Source of the DNA: Mesorhizobium sp. M2D.F.Ca.ET.226.01.1.1
GTDB lineage: Bacteria > Pseudomonadota > Alphaproteobacteria > Rhizobiales > Rhizobiaceae
Direction: 5' to 3'
Assembly (NCBI RefSeq): GCF_004022705.2
Contig: NZ_RZOY02000002.1
Coordinates: 411,758-475,757, forward strand
Length of the DNA stretch: 64,000 bases
The position numbers were made by a program, and so were the translations under genes. How positions within the stretch are numbered: position 1 is the stretch's first letter; every line of letters begins with the position of its first letter. The notes under the pieces were generated by a model, which was given only the letters and a program-made list of their open reading frames with translations, was not told the origin of the DNA and made no database searches. Below are positions 1 through 8,363 of the stretch, piece by piece.

Positions 1-29
1 CCATCTTGCATTGTCGATTCCTGGTGTTA

Positions 30-71
30 GTATCTGTCTTGTACAGGATACACGCGTCTCTTGTAAGAGAC
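30..71. promoter_or_regulatory. Candidate operator: two dyads before the ABC operon
   Basis: Two inverted repeats lie about 60-100 bases before the first ABC gene. At 30-51 GTATC-TGT and ACA-GATAC flank a centre containing CTTGTAC. At 56-71 GTCTC and GAGAC flank TTGTAA. Both dyads contain CTTGTA at their centres and are 26 bases apart, as expected for a dimeric repressor or activator binding twice. No regulator gene is present in the window beside the operon, so the binding protein is unknown. The site call is an inference from symmetry alone. Confidence 0.35.
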
Positions 72-132
72 AATCGCTGTCGCGATGCGTATTTCTGCAG
101 CATTGGGGAACAAACCATCAAAGGAGGTCGCC

Positions 133-1005
133 GTGAACGACACATCCGGCAGACGTGATTTTCTGAAACTGGGAATGGCGGGCCTTGCCACCGCCGGCGC
201 GCTCACCGCAATCAGCGCCGAGAAGGCGGCGGCGCAAGCCGCGTCGGACAGCGTGCTGCGCACCGCGCTCGATCGCGGCAAGCTGATCGTCGGCACCGGC
301 AGCACCAATGCGCCGTGGCATTTCGAGAATGATGCCGGCGAGCTGGTCGGCATGGACATCACCATGGGCCGCATCCTCGCCAAGGGCCTTTTCGACGACC
401 CGACCAAGGTCGAGTTCGTACCCCAGGACCCGGCGCAGCGCATCCCGAACGTGACGACCAACAAGGTCGACATCACTATCCAGTTCATGACCATGACCGC
501 GCAGCGCTCGCAGCTGATCCATTTCTCGCGGCCTTACTATGTCGAAGGCGTCGCGCTGCTCACCCTGCCCGGCTCCGAGAACAAGACCTTCGACAAGCTC
601 CTGGCCAACGGCGCCAACACCCGCATCTCGATCCTGCAGAATGTCGATGCCGAAAGCTCGGTGCATTTCGCCTTGCCGCAGGCGCAGGTGATGCAGATCG
701 ACACCCAGGCCAACGTGCTGCAGGCGCTGGAGTCCAAGCGCGTCGACGCCGCCGCGGTCGACCTCTCGACCGTGCGCTGGCTCGCCTCGCGCAACCCGGA
801 CAAATATTTCGATGCCGGCAAGAGCTGGTACTCGATGCTTTACGGCGCGGCCGTCAGGCAGGGCGATCTCGACTGGCTGACCTTCGTCAACCAGACCTTC
901 ACCATCGCCATGTTCGGCCATGAGACGGCGCTCTACGACGCCGCCTTCAAGGAATATTTCGGCCAGGAGCCGCCGCCGCGTCATCCGGGCTTCCCGGTCA
1001 TCTGA
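133..1005 (+). CDS. Amino-acid ABC transporter substrate-binding protein
   Basis: Periplasmic solute receptor of the family-3 (polar amino acid) type, 290 residues. I chose the GTG at 133 because AAAGGAGG at 120-127 sits five bases upstream. An in-frame ATG at 85 has no comparable ribosome site and would put extra residues before the export signal. The N-terminus carries a twin-arginine-like motif RRDFLKLG (residues 7-14), a hydrophobic stretch and an Ala-rich cleavage region near residues 30-36, so Tat export is likely. The mature part shows the family's opening pattern (a GKLIVGTG-type strand, then a two-lobed domain). It is the first gene of a run of two permeases, an ATPase, RidA and a PLP enzyme. 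The substrate is not readable from sequence; the last two genes suggest an amino acid or amino-sugar acid that is broken down after import. Confidence 0.88.
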   Translation: MNDTSGRRDFLKLGMAGLATAGALTAISAEKAAAQAASDSVLRTALDRGKLIVGTGSTNAPWHFENDAGELVGMDITMGRILAKGLFDDPTKVEFVPQDPAQRIPNVTTNKVDITIQFMTMTAQRSQLIHFSRPYYVEGVALLTLPGSENKTFDKLLANGANTRISILQNVDAESSVHFALPQAQVMQIDTQANVLQALESKRVDAAAVDLSTVRWLASRNPDKYFDAGKSWYSMLYGAAVRQGDLDWLTFVNQTFTIAMFGHETALYDAAFKEYFGQEPPPRHPGFPVI

Positions 1006-1119
1006 CAAGCCATACGCCAAGCCGGCGGAGGGAGCCGTCCTTCCGCCTGTTTTTCCTCGACACAGGCCTGGCGGGTGACGGATGCTCGATCCGTCATCGC
1101 TGGCTATTGAGACGGACGC

Positions 1120-1785
1120 ATGGGCTATACGCTCAATTTCAACCTGATCTGGCGGCATTTCGACAAGCTGTGGGGCGGGCTGCTGCTCAGTCTCGAGCTT
1201 GCCGTGATTTCGATCGCCATCGGCATCGTCATCGGCCTTGTGCTGGCGGTCTGGTATGTCTCGGCCGGACGCGTGGTGCGCGGCATCATCGCGGCCTATG
1301 TCGAATTCATCCGCAACGTGCCGCTGATCCTGCTGGTTTATCTGGTCTTCTACGGCCTGCCGACGGTCGTCGATCTCGTCTATAGCGCGCAGACCTCTTT
1401 CGTCGCGACGCTCGCCCTCTACAGCGGCGCCTATCTGGTCGAAGTGTTCCGCTCCGGCCTGGAAGCCGTGCCGCGCGGCCAGCTCGATGCCGGCAAGGCG
1501 ATCGGGCTGACGCCCTGGCAGCGGCTCATCCATGTGCGCCTCCCGACCATGATGCGCATCACCTTGCCGGCGCTCTCCAACACCTTCATCTCGCTGTTCA
1601 AGGATACGTCCGTCGCTTCCGTCATCTCGGTGCCGGAGCTGACCTATGGCGCGCAGTGGATCAACTTCAACACCTTCCGCATCGTCGAGGTCTATCTCGT
1701 GGTGACGGCGATGTATCTGATGACGGGCTATATTCTGCTTTTCGCGCTGCGCCTTGTCGAGCGCTGGTACCGGACGGCGCGCTGA
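1120..1785 (+). CDS. Amino-acid ABC transporter permease (first subunit)
   Basis: Inner-membrane permease of the HisM/GlnP type, 221 residues with about five hydrophobic segments. The EAA-type loop that docks the ATPase is visible around residues 115-140 (DAGKAIGLTPWQ). The N-terminus has the usual permease start with an aromatic-rich amphipathic region. The stop codon at 1783-1785 is separated by one base from the start of the second permease, so the two are translationally coupled and probably form a heterodimeric channel with the ATPase at 2442. Confidence 0.9.
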   Translation: MGYTLNFNLIWRHFDKLWGGLLLSLELAVISIAIGIVIGLVLAVWYVSAGRVVRGIIAAYVEFIRNVPLILLVYLVFYGLPTVVDLVYSAQTSFVATLALYSGAYLVEVFRSGLEAVPRGQLDAGKAIGLTPWQRLIHVRLPTMMRITLPALSNTFISLFKDTSVASVISVPELTYGAQWINFNTFRIVEVYLVVTAMYLMTGYILLFALRLVERWYRTAR

Positions 1786-1786
1786 G

Positions 1787-2437
1787 ATGCTGGGTCAGAT
1801 CGCCTACGCTCTGCCGTTCCTCGCCCAAGGCTTCGCGCTGACGCTCTGGGTGTCGTTGCTGGTCGTCGTGCTGTCGCTCGTCGCCGGCGTCATCCTCGGC
1901 GTCGGCCTGGTCTATGGACCCGCGCCAATACGCTGGGCTGTGCGCATCTTCTCGGACACCATCCGCGGCATTCCGATCCTGGTGCTGATCTTCTTCGTCT
2001 ATTACGGCCTGCCGGCGGTCGGCGTTCACCTGCAGTCCTTCTGGGCCGCCGTGCTGGCGCTCACTCTGTTCAAGACCGCCCAGGTCGTCGAATATCTGCG
2101 CGGCGCCGTCGCCTCGATTCCAAAGGGTCAGTCCGAAGCGGCGATGGCGATCGGCCTGACCTTCCGGCAGCGGCTCGCCTACGTCATCTTTCCACAGGCC
2201 TTCCGCCGCTTCCTGCCGCCCTGGATCAATGGCGTCACCGACGCCGTGAAGGGCAGCGCGCTGGTCTCGCTGCTCGGCATCACCGATCTGATGCAGGCGA
2301 TCAACCAGGTGATCGGCCGCACCTATGAAGCGATGCCGCTCTATATCCTCGGCGCCCTCATCTACTTCGCCGTCAACTATGCGCTTTCATACGCCAGCCG
2401 ACGGCTGGAACGGCGCTTCGCTTTCATCCGGGACTAA
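1787..2437 (+). CDS. Amino-acid ABC transporter permease (second subunit)
   Basis: Second membrane subunit of the same importer, 216 residues, HisQ/HisM family. The ATG at 1787 is preferred because it follows the upstream stop by one base; a longer frame from 1754 would overlap the first permease without a ribosome site. Hydrophobic segments are spaced as in the family and an EAA-type loop is visible near residues 115-135 (SEAAMAIGLTFRQR). Its end is four bases from the start of the ATPase gene. Two different permeases point to a heterodimeric transporter like the histidine and glutamate importers. Confidence 0.9.
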   Translation: MLGQIAYALPFLAQGFALTLWVSLLVVVLSLVAGVILGVGLVYGPAPIRWAVRIFSDTIRGIPILVLIFFVYYGLPAVGVHLQSFWAAVLALTLFKTAQVVEYLRGAVASIPKGQSEAAMAIGLTFRQRLAYVIFPQAFRRFLPPWINGVTDAVKGSALVSLLGITDLMQAINQVIGRTYEAMPLYILGALIYFAVNYALSYASRRLERRFAFIRD

Positions 2438-2441
2438 CGTG

Positions 2442-3236
2442 ATGGCCACCAGTTCGAACAACAGCACCGCGCTTCTCGATATTGCCGAGGTCTCGAAATC
2501 CTTCGGCTCGGTCAGCGTGCTGCGCTCTGTCAGCCTGACGGTGGCCAAGGGCGAGGTGGTGACCGTGATCGGCCCGTCCGGCAGCGGCAAGACCACGCTG
2601 CTGCGCTGCGTCAACTTCCTCGAGAGCTATGACTCGGGCTCGATCCGCATCGACGGCAAGGAAGTTGGATACCGTGATGCCGGAACGCGCCAGCGGCGCA
2701 GCGAAAGAGATCTCGCCGCCATGCGCGCCGAGACGGGCATGGTGTTCCAGGGCTTCAACCTCTTCCCGCATCTGACCGCAGCCGGCAACATCATGCTCGG
2801 CCTCACCAAGGTGCGCGGCAAGAGCAGTGCGGAAGCGCGCTCGATCGCCGAGCATTGGCTGGGCCGGGTAGGCCTCGGCCATAAGGCCGACAGCCTGCCG
2901 GCCGAGCTATCAGGCGGCCAACAGCAGCGCGTCGGCATTGCGCGTGCCGTCGCCATGGAGCCGAAAATCCTGCTGCTCGACGAGATCACCTCGGCGCTCG
3001 ATCCGGAGCTCGTCGGCGAGGTGCTGGCGGTGGTGCGCAGCCTGGCCGAGGACGGCATGACCATGGTGATGGTGACGCACGAGATGGCCTTCGCCCGCGA
3101 TGCCTCCAGCCGCATCGTCTTCATGGCCGACGGCGGCGTCTCGGCGGTCGGACCGCCGAGGGAGGTCCTTGCCGCGGAGACCACCAATGAGCGGCTGCGC
3201 ACCTTCCTGGCGCGCTTCCGCGCCTCGCATTTCTGA
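2442..3236 (+). CDS. Amino-acid ABC transporter ATP-binding protein
   Basis: Cytoplasmic ATPase of the polar amino acid uptake family, 264 residues. It shows Walker A GPSGSGKT, a Q-loop region MVFQGFNLFPH, signature LSGGQQQR, Walker B ILLLDE and a switch histidine in VTHEM. The Walker B segment reads DEITSALD where the family usually has DEPTSALD, a mild variation. The ATG at 2442 lies just after the second permease stop at 2435-2437; earlier in-frame methionines would sit deep inside the permease gene. It energises the importer encoded by the three upstream genes. Confidence 0.92.
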   Translation: MATSSNNSTALLDIAEVSKSFGSVSVLRSVSLTVAKGEVVTVIGPSGSGKTTLLRCVNFLESYDSGSIRIDGKEVGYRDAGTRQRRSERDLAAMRAETGMVFQGFNLFPHLTAAGNIMLGLTKVRGKSSAEARSIAEHWLGRVGLGHKADSLPAELSGGQQQRVGIARAVAMEPKILLLDEITSALDPELVGEVLAVVRSLAEDGMTMVMVTHEMAFARDASSRIVFMADGGVSAVGPPREVLAAETTNERLRTFLARFRASHF

Positions 3237-3274
3237 CATCGGATGGTTTTTAGCCGTCCAAGGAGCATTCTTCC

Positions 3275-3736
3275 ATGACGCCTTACACCCGGCTCGCCGA
3301 ACTCGGCCTGATGCTGCCCGAGCCGCCGACGCCGATCGCCAATTTCGTCACCCATGCCGAAAGCGGCCGGCTGATCTTCCTCTCAGGCCAGGGGCCGCTG
3401 CGCGCCGACGGCACGCTGTGCACCGGCAAGGTCGGCGAGGACGTAACCGTCGAGCAAGCCTATGAGCATGCCCGCCTCACCGGCCTCAATCTGCTGGCTG
3501 TCATGCATGCGGCGGCGGGCGACCTCGGCCGTATCGTGCGCGTGGTGAAGCTGCTCGGCTTCGTCAACGCGATCCCGACTTTCAGCGACCACCCCAAAGT
3601 GGTCAATGGCTGCTCGGACCTTTTCGCCGATGTCTTCGACAAGATCGGCGGCCACGCCCGCTCAGCGATCGGCGTCGGCTCGCTGCCCGGAAACATCACC
3701 GTCGAAATCGAAGCGGTCGTCGAGATCGCTGCCTGA
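3275..3736 (+). CDS. RidA family (YjgF/UK114) protein
   Basis: Small cytoplasmic protein of 153 residues from the Rid superfamily, whose best-known member hydrolyses reactive enamine/imine intermediates released by PLP enzymes. The C-terminal pattern ARSAIGVGSLP...VEIEAV is clear, with the key substrate-binding arginine at about residue 129. The usual Lys after LP is Asn here (LPGN), so it may belong to a Rid subgroup other than canonical RidA. It lies 38 bases after the ABC ATPase and 18 bases before a PLP enzyme. That context fits a housekeeping step that removes the product of the neighbouring PLP-dependent reaction. Confidence 0.85.
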   Translation: MTPYTRLAELGLMLPEPPTPIANFVTHAESGRLIFLSGQGPLRADGTLCTGKVGEDVTVEQAYEHARLTGLNLLAVMHAAAGDLGRIVRVVKLLGFVNAIPTFSDHPKVVNGCSDLFADVFDKIGGHARSAIGVGSLPGNITVEIEAVVEIAA

Positions 3737-3754
3737 CTTTAGGAGTTCGCCCTC

Positions 3755-4960
3755 ATGAAAACCTATTCCGACGCCGGCTCCAACACCACGATCCGCGAGC
3801 GGCTTGGCTTGCGGCCCATCATCAACGTCTCTGGCACGATGACGGCGCTCGGGGCCTCGATCATCGTTCCGGAAGCCATCAGCGCCATGGCCGAGATCGC
3901 CTCGCAATGGGTGGAGATGGACGATCTGCAGCGAGCCGCGAGCGCGGTCGTCGCCCGTCTCACCGGCGGCGAGGCCGGCTTCATAACCGCCTGCTGCGCC
4001 TCGGGCATCACCATGGCGATCGCCGGCGCGATGACCGGCACCAATCTCCTGGCGATCGAGCGCCTGCCGGACGACACCGAAGGCCTGAAGTCGGAGGTCG
4101 TCATCCAGCTCGGCCATATCGTCAACTATGGCGCGCCCATCGACCAGTCGATCCGCGTCGCCGGCGCCAAGGTCATTCCGGCGGGCACTGTCAGCGTGAC
4201 ACAGGACTATCATGTGCGCGAGGCGATCAACGAGCGCACGGCGGCGGCCCTCTTCGTCGTCGCTCACCACACGGTGCAATACGGTATGCTTTCGCTGGAG
4301 GAGTTCTGCGAGATCTGCCAGGCCAAGGGTGTGCCGGTGATCGTCGACGCCGCTTCGGAATACGACCTGCGCAGCTTCCTGGCGCGCGGTGCCGATATCG
4401 TCGTCTATAGCGGCCACAAATTCCTTTCAGGGCCTACCAGCGGCATCGTCACCGGCCGCAAGGACCTGGTGCGCGCTGCCTATCTGCAGAACCGCGGCGT
4501 GGCGCGCGCCATGAAGGTCGGTAAGGAAAGCATCGCCGGCACGATGGCGGCGCTCGACGCCTGGGAGAGGCGCGACCATGCAGGCATCCGCCGGCGCGAG
4601 GAGGCGGCGCTCAACCTGTGGAAGGATGCCCTGCAGGGCATTCCCGGCATCGGCGCTGAGATCATACCCGATCCGACCAGCAATCCTCTCGACCGCCTGC
4701 AGGTTTTCGTGCGCCCCGAAAGCCGCTTCACGGCTGCCGGTCTCGCCTCCGCGCTCGCGGCTGGCTCGCCGCCGATCATCGTGCGCAACCACGAGGTCGA
4801 GCGCGGTCATTTCTTCCTCGACCCTTGCAATTTGCATCCCGGCGAGGCGGAGATTGTGGCCGAGCAACTGCGCGCGGTGCTGACGGCGAAGGACCGGCCG
4901 GCTAACGCGATGAAAGTGTCGCGCAAGGATTCGGCCGGATCGTTGCGCTGGCCGGACTAG
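3755..4960 (+). CDS. SelA-like PLP-dependent enzyme (fold type I)
   Basis: A 401-residue PLP enzyme of the SelA/D-glucosaminate-6-phosphate ammonia-lyase-like group (aminotransferase class V superfamily). The pyridoxal lysine is in SGHKFLSGP, Lys222, and the cofactor-ring aspartate is Asp198 in VIVDAASE. A Gly-rich phosphate region and a Cys-Cys pair (residues 80-81) precede them. No tRNA-Sec or selD is nearby, so a selenium-transfer role is unlikely; a lyase or racemase acting on an amino or amino-sugar acid fits better. As last gene of the ABC-RidA operon it probably acts on the imported compound. The C-terminal 25 residues are polar and poorly structured. Annotation as a true aminotransferase would be misleading. 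Confidence 0.75.
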   Translation: MKTYSDAGSNTTIRERLGLRPIINVSGTMTALGASIIVPEAISAMAEIASQWVEMDDLQRAASAVVARLTGGEAGFITACCASGITMAIAGAMTGTNLLAIERLPDDTEGLKSEVVIQLGHIVNYGAPIDQSIRVAGAKVIPAGTVSVTQDYHVREAINERTAAALFVVAHHTVQYGMLSLEEFCEICQAKGVPVIVDAASEYDLRSFLARGADIVVYSGHKFLSGPTSGIVTGRKDLVRAAYLQNRGVARAMKVGKESIAGTMAALDAWERRDHAGIRRREEAALNLWKDALQGIPGIGAEIIPDPTSNPLDRLQVFVRPESRFTAAGLASALAAGSPPIIVRNHEVERGHFFLDPCNLHPGEAEIVAEQLRAVLTAKDRPANAMKVSRKDSAGSLRWPD

Positions 4961-5037
4961 CTGGCCGCCGGCATGACAATCCTTGCGGCAGCAGGCGAAT
5001 TCCGCTAAGGCGCGCCTTTGCCGCCGGGAGCGATACC

Positions 5038-5535
5038 TTGACCGATCAGCGTGCCGACGTCGCCATCATCATGGGCAGCCAGTCCGACTGGGCGACGATG
5101 CGCCAGGCGGCGGAAACGCTGGAAGCGCTCGGCATCCCGCACAAAAGGCTGATCGTCTCGGCGCACCGCACGCCCGACCGCCTCTATGACTTCGCCAAGG
5201 GCGCCAAGGCTGCCGGCTTCAAGGTGATCATCGCCGGCGCCGGGGGCGCGGCGCACCTGCCCGGCATGACGGCGGCGATGACGCCGCTGCCGGTCTTCGG
5301 CGTTCCGGTCGAATCCAAGGCGCTGTCCGGCCAGGACTCGCTGCTCTCCATCGTGCAGATGCCGGCCGGCATCCCGGTTGGCACGCTGGCGATCGGCAAG
5401 GCGGGAGCGGCCAATGCCGCACTTCTCGCCGCCGCCGTGCTGGCGCTCAACGACGACAGATTGGCAGCCCGGCTCGACGCCTGGCGCTCGGCGCAGACCG
5501 CCAAGGTCGCCACCGAGCCGACGGACACGCCGTGA
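5038..5535 (+). CDS. purE: N5-carboxyaminoimidazole ribonucleotide mutase
   Basis: Catalyses the N5-CAIR to CAIR rearrangement in de novo purine synthesis. It has 165 residues, the class I bacterial length. The active-site motif GSQSDW appears near residues 14-19 and the AHRTPDR and [12 protein letters not shown] motifs follow. Translation appears to start at a TTG (5038) preceded by GGGAG at 5026-5030 with seven-base spacing; no in-frame ATG or GTG gives the full N-terminus [13 protein letters not shown]. It overlaps purK by four bases (GTGA), so the pair is coupled and the two enzymes perform consecutive steps. Confidence 0.95.
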   Translation: MTDQRADVAIIMGSQSDWATMRQAAETLEALGIPHKRLIVSAHRTPDRLYDFAKGAKAAGFKVIIAGAGGAAHLPGMTAAMTPLPVFGVPVESKALSGQDSLLSIVQMPAGIPVGTLAIGKAGAANAALLAAAVLALNDDRLAARLDAWRSAQTAKVATEPTDTP

Positions 5536-6608
5536 GCCTCGCCCCCGGATCGACCATCGGCATCATCGGCGGCGGCCAGCTCGGCCGCATGCTGGCGATG
5601 GCCGCCGCCCGTCTCGGCTACCACATCGTTGTCTTGGAACCGCAGGCCGACTGCCCGGCGGCCCAGGTCGCCAACCGGCAGATCGTCGCCGCCTATGACG
5701 ATCCGGCAGCGCTCGCCGAGCTCGCCGCCGCCAGCGCCGTCGTCACCTACGAATTCGAGAATGTCCCGGTTGCCGCCGCCGAAACGCTGGCGGCGAAAGT
5801 TCCGGTCTATCCGCCCGCCCGCGCGCTCGAAGTGGCGCAGGATCGCGTCACCGAGAAAAGCTTTTTGAACGGCATCGGCATTCCCACGGCCGAATTCTGC
5901 GCAGTCGACAATGACGACCAGCTGACCGAGGCGTTGAGGAAGTTCAACGGCAGCGGCGTGCTGAAGACGCGGCGCATGGGCTATGACGGCAAGGGCCAGC
6001 GCGTCTTCCGCAACATGGAAACGGGCGGCTTTGCCGGCGTCTGCGAGGCGATGGGCAATGTGCCGCTGATCCTGGAATCGCTGGTCGCCTTCGAGCGCGA
6101 GATTTCCGTGATCGCCGTGCGGGGTCTCGACGGAACTGTCGCTGCTTTCGATCCGGCTGAGAATGTCCATCGCGAAGGTATATTGCGCAGCTCGACCTTG
6201 CCGGCGGCCATCCGCCCGCAAACGGCCGCCGCCGCCAAGGCTGCCGCCTCGAAAATCCTTTCCGCGCTCGACTATGTCGGCGTGATCGGTGTCGAGTTCT
6301 TTGTCCTCGCCGACGGCTCGCTCCTCGCCAACGAGCTGGCGCCGCGCGTGCACAATTCCGGCCACTGGACGGAGGCTGCCTGTATCATCTCGCAGTTCGA
6401 GCAGCATATCCGCGCCGTCGCTGGCCTGCCGCTGGGCTCGCCCGCCCGGCATTTTGACTGCGTGATGGAAAATCTGATCGGCGACGACATGCTGAAGGTG
6501 CCGGCGCTGCTCAACGAGCCCGACCTGATGCTGCATCTTTACGGCAAGGCGGAGTCACGCCCCGGCCGCAAGATGGGCCATTTCACACGCCTCTTCCGGG
6601 CGCGATAA
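5532..6608 (+). CDS. purK: 5-(carboxyamino)imidazole ribonucleotide synthase
   Basis: ATP-grasp enzyme that carboxylates AIR to N5-CAIR using bicarbonate and ATP, 358 residues. It opens with a Rossmann-like GGGQLGRM motif. It then shows the ATP-grasp core ([12 protein letters not shown]) and the typical [14 protein letters not shown] segment used for phosphate and metal binding. The start is a GTG at 5532 inside the end of purE (four-base overlap). Its product is the substrate of PurE, matching the operon order. The other purine gene in the window, purA, is 46 kb away. Confidence 0.95.
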   Translation: MSLAPGSTIGIIGGGQLGRMLAMAAARLGYHIVVLEPQADCPAAQVANRQIVAAYDDPAALAELAAASAVVTYEFENVPVAAAETLAAKVPVYPPARALEVAQDRVTEKSFLNGIGIPTAEFCAVDNDDQLTEALRKFNGSGVLKTRRMGYDGKGQRVFRNMETGGFAGVCEAMGNVPLILESLVAFEREISVIAVRGLDGTVAAFDPAENVHREGILRSSTLPAAIRPQTAAAAKAAASKILSALDYVGVIGVEFFVLADGSLLANELAPRVHNSGHWTEAACIISQFEQHIRAVAGLPLGSPARHFDCVMENLIGDDMLKVPALLNEPDLMLHLYGKAESRPGRKMGHFTRLFRAR

Positions 6609-6613
6609 CTCCC

Positions 6614-7024
6614 CTATTGGTCGTCGCCCGCGTCCGAGCCGGCGCAGCTCGGATCGCTCAGCTTGCAGTTGGCGTCGGAGGTCAGCTGCTTTGTGCGCTC
6701 GGTTGAGAGCTTCGTCAGGCACTGCGATACCTCCATCGGATGGATGGAGCCGCCTTCGCTGTCGGCGGTCGAATAGGCGCATTCGGCGTCGCGGAAGGCG
6801 ATCCAGGCGCGTTGCGCCGTCTGCAACAGCTTGTTCGAGGCCTGATCGTTGCGGCTGACGATATTTTTATAGGCGGCATTAAGCTTGGCATCGGCCGCCT
6901 GAAAGTCGGCATCGGCGCAGATGTTCATCATCGACTGGCTGTCGTCGCTGCGGTCGCAATCCTCGGCAAAAGCGGCCGGCGCGGTAAGAAGGACAAGGCA
7001 GGCGGACAGAAACAGACGGCGCAT
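6614..7024 (-). CDS. Secreted LprI-like (DUF1311) protein
   Basis: Small secreted protein of 136 residues with a clear signal peptide (RRLFLSACLVLLTAPAAFA). The ATG at 7024 is chosen because GGAG lies at proper distance upstream and the signal peptide then begins at residue 2; an upstream in-frame start at 7057 adds an unlikely leader. The mature part has the LysM-inhibitor-like (LprI/DUF1311) pattern: a Cys near the N-terminus, Asn-Ile-Cys, then AQRAWIAFRDAEC and a further C-terminal Cys. Paralogues inhibit lysozyme, but most family members have no known role. It is convergent with purK, five bases from its stop. Confidence 0.75.
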   Translation of the reverse strand: MRRLFLSACLVLLTAPAAFAEDCDRSDDSQSMMNICADADFQAADAKLNAAYKNIVSRNDQASNKLLQTAQRAWIAFRDAECAYSTADSEGGSIHPMEVSQCLTKLSTERTKQLTSDANCKLSDPSCAGSDAGDDQ

Positions 7025-7169
7025 GCGAATCTCCAGTCGCTTGGGCGTGGACACCATTCCAGTCGACCCACCATTCCAATCGTCCGTGAGTCGCGCAATG
7101 CCGCGCCGGCCGGGATGGCGAATATTTAATGGATCGCGTCAATTGCCCTATTCGGGCATCGTCACGTGG

Positions 7170-7198
7170 TTGACACGGACAACACTCCTCGTTTATGA
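7170..7198 (+). promoter_or_regulatory. Sigma-70 type promoter of rpmJ
   Basis: TTGACA at 7170-7175, a 17-base spacer and TTATGA at 7193-7198 match a strong housekeeping promoter. The predicted start of transcription is near 7205, leaving an approximately 80-base leader before rpmJ at 7285. The element lies in the divergent gap between the LprI-like gene and rpmJ. Confidence 0.65.
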
Positions 7199-7213
7199 GC
7201 CACCGCAAGTTCA

Positions 7214-7240
7214 AAGGCGCGCTTTTTCCGGGCGCGCCTT
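7214..7240 (+). terminator. Terminator-like hairpin in the rpmJ leader
   Basis: A 9-base-pair stem (AAGGCGCGC at 7214-7222 with GCGCGCCTT at 7232-7240) is followed by TTAAAATT. It lies downstream of the promoter and 44 bases before the rpmJ start, so it is inside the leader and could work as an attenuator or autoregulatory structure. No alternative antiterminator pairing was worked out. Confidence 0.5.
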
Positions 7241-7284
7241 TTAAAATTCGGCCCGGGACGGGCCCTGACCGAACAGGCAAGACC

Positions 7285-7410
7285 ATGAAGATCAAGAATT
7301 CGCTCAAGGCGCTCAAGGCGCGTCACCGCGACAACCGGCTGGTTCGCCGCAAGGGACGCATCTACATCATCAACAAGACCGCTCCGCGCTACAAGGCGCG
7401 CCAGGGCTGA
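7285..7410 (+). CDS. rpmJ: Ribosomal protein bL36, cysteine-free form
   Basis: Forty-one residues beginning [20 protein letters not shown], the standard rhizobial bL36. The protein has no cysteine, so it is the zinc-independent (C-minus) form. Start at 7285 because this gives the exact family N-terminus; a longer in-frame ATG at 7195 overlaps the promoter and is rejected. It is a monocistronic gene with its own promoter and a hairpin in the leader, which separates it from the main ribosomal operons. Confidence 0.93.
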   Translation: MKIKNSLKALKARHRDNRLVRRKGRIYIINKTAPRYKARQG

Positions 7411-7427
7411 GTTTTGCGCGCGGCGTA

Positions 7428-7476
7428 GTGCATGTCGCCCAAAAGTGCCAAGCGGTTTTGGGACAACGACATGCAC
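7428..7476. repeat. Palindromic element, GTGNNAAGCGG-core family, GCATGTCG arms
   Basis: Outer arms GTGCATGTCG and CGACATGCAC pair. An inner CCCAAAA/TTTTGGG stem carries the loop GTGCCAAGCGG, and an asymmetric ACAA bulge separates inner from outer stem on the 3' side. It lies 17 bases after the rpmJ stop. The architecture matches the elements at 14486, 16721, 34189 and 63682, although the outer arm sequence differs. Confidence 0.7.
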
Positions 7477-7573
7477 AAAGAGACCGCGCCTGTTTGATGT
7501 TGATTGCCGGCTCGCCGGCTCTCTCACGCTAAAATCATTTGGACGATCCGCCGCCCGGGATTAGATTCCGGAG

Positions 7574-8191
7574 ATGCGGATTCGTTTTGCATTTCTCGCC
7601 GCCCTTTTGCTGTCAGGCATAGCTTTGCCCGCAGCAGCAGAAACGGTGCCAGGCGCGCTGCCTCCAGATGCCGCGCCGCCCGCCGCGACACCGCCGCCGG
7701 CCGCCCCGACCAAGCAGGGCCGCCTCGACCAGCTCTTCGCCGAGTTGAAGCGCGAACGCAACGAAAAAGCCGCCGAGCGTATTGCTGGCCATATCTGGAG
7801 CGAGTGGAACCAGTCCGGCAGCGCCTCGATCGACCTGATGATGCAATGGGCGCAAAAGGCGACGGAAGAACAGAAATTCGACGTCGCGCTCGATTTCCTC
7901 GACCAGGTCGTGACCTTGCAGCCCAATTACGCCGAAGGCTGGAACCGCCGCGCCACCGTGCATTTCTTGATGAAGAATTACGGGAAGTCGATGGCCGACA
8001 TCGACCGCACCTTACAGCTCGAGCCGCGCCATTTCGGCGCCCTTTCAGGCCTCGCGCAGATCATGACCGAGACCGGCCACAAGCAGTCGGCGCTGGAAGC
8101 CTGGCAAAAAGTGCTGGCGATCTACCCAATGATGCGCAGCGCCCAGAACCAGGTTTCGACGCTTTCGGAAGAGCTGGCCGGCGAAGGTATT

Positions 8192-8194
<3 letters not shown>
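7574..8194 (+). CDS. Exported tetratricopeptide-repeat protein
   Basis: A 206-residue protein with a signal peptide (residues 1-22, ending LPAAAE), a Pro/Ala-rich linker (about 23-50) and two to three TPR-like helix pairs after residue 80, including [23 protein letters not shown] and [26 protein letters not shown] segments. TPRs usually serve protein-protein contacts, here in the periplasm. The stop TAG at 8192-8194 runs directly into a heptad-repeat element. No operon partner is evident. The specific role is unknown. Confidence 0.75.
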
Positions 8195-8328
<134 letters not shown>

Positions 8329-8363
8329 TCAAACTAATTCTCCTCCCACCCGTATCTCCCCGC

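Noticed and set aside
3755..4960. Selenocysteine synthase SelA
   Set aside because: No selB, selD or tRNA-Sec is near, and the importer/RidA context fits a catabolic PLP enzyme.
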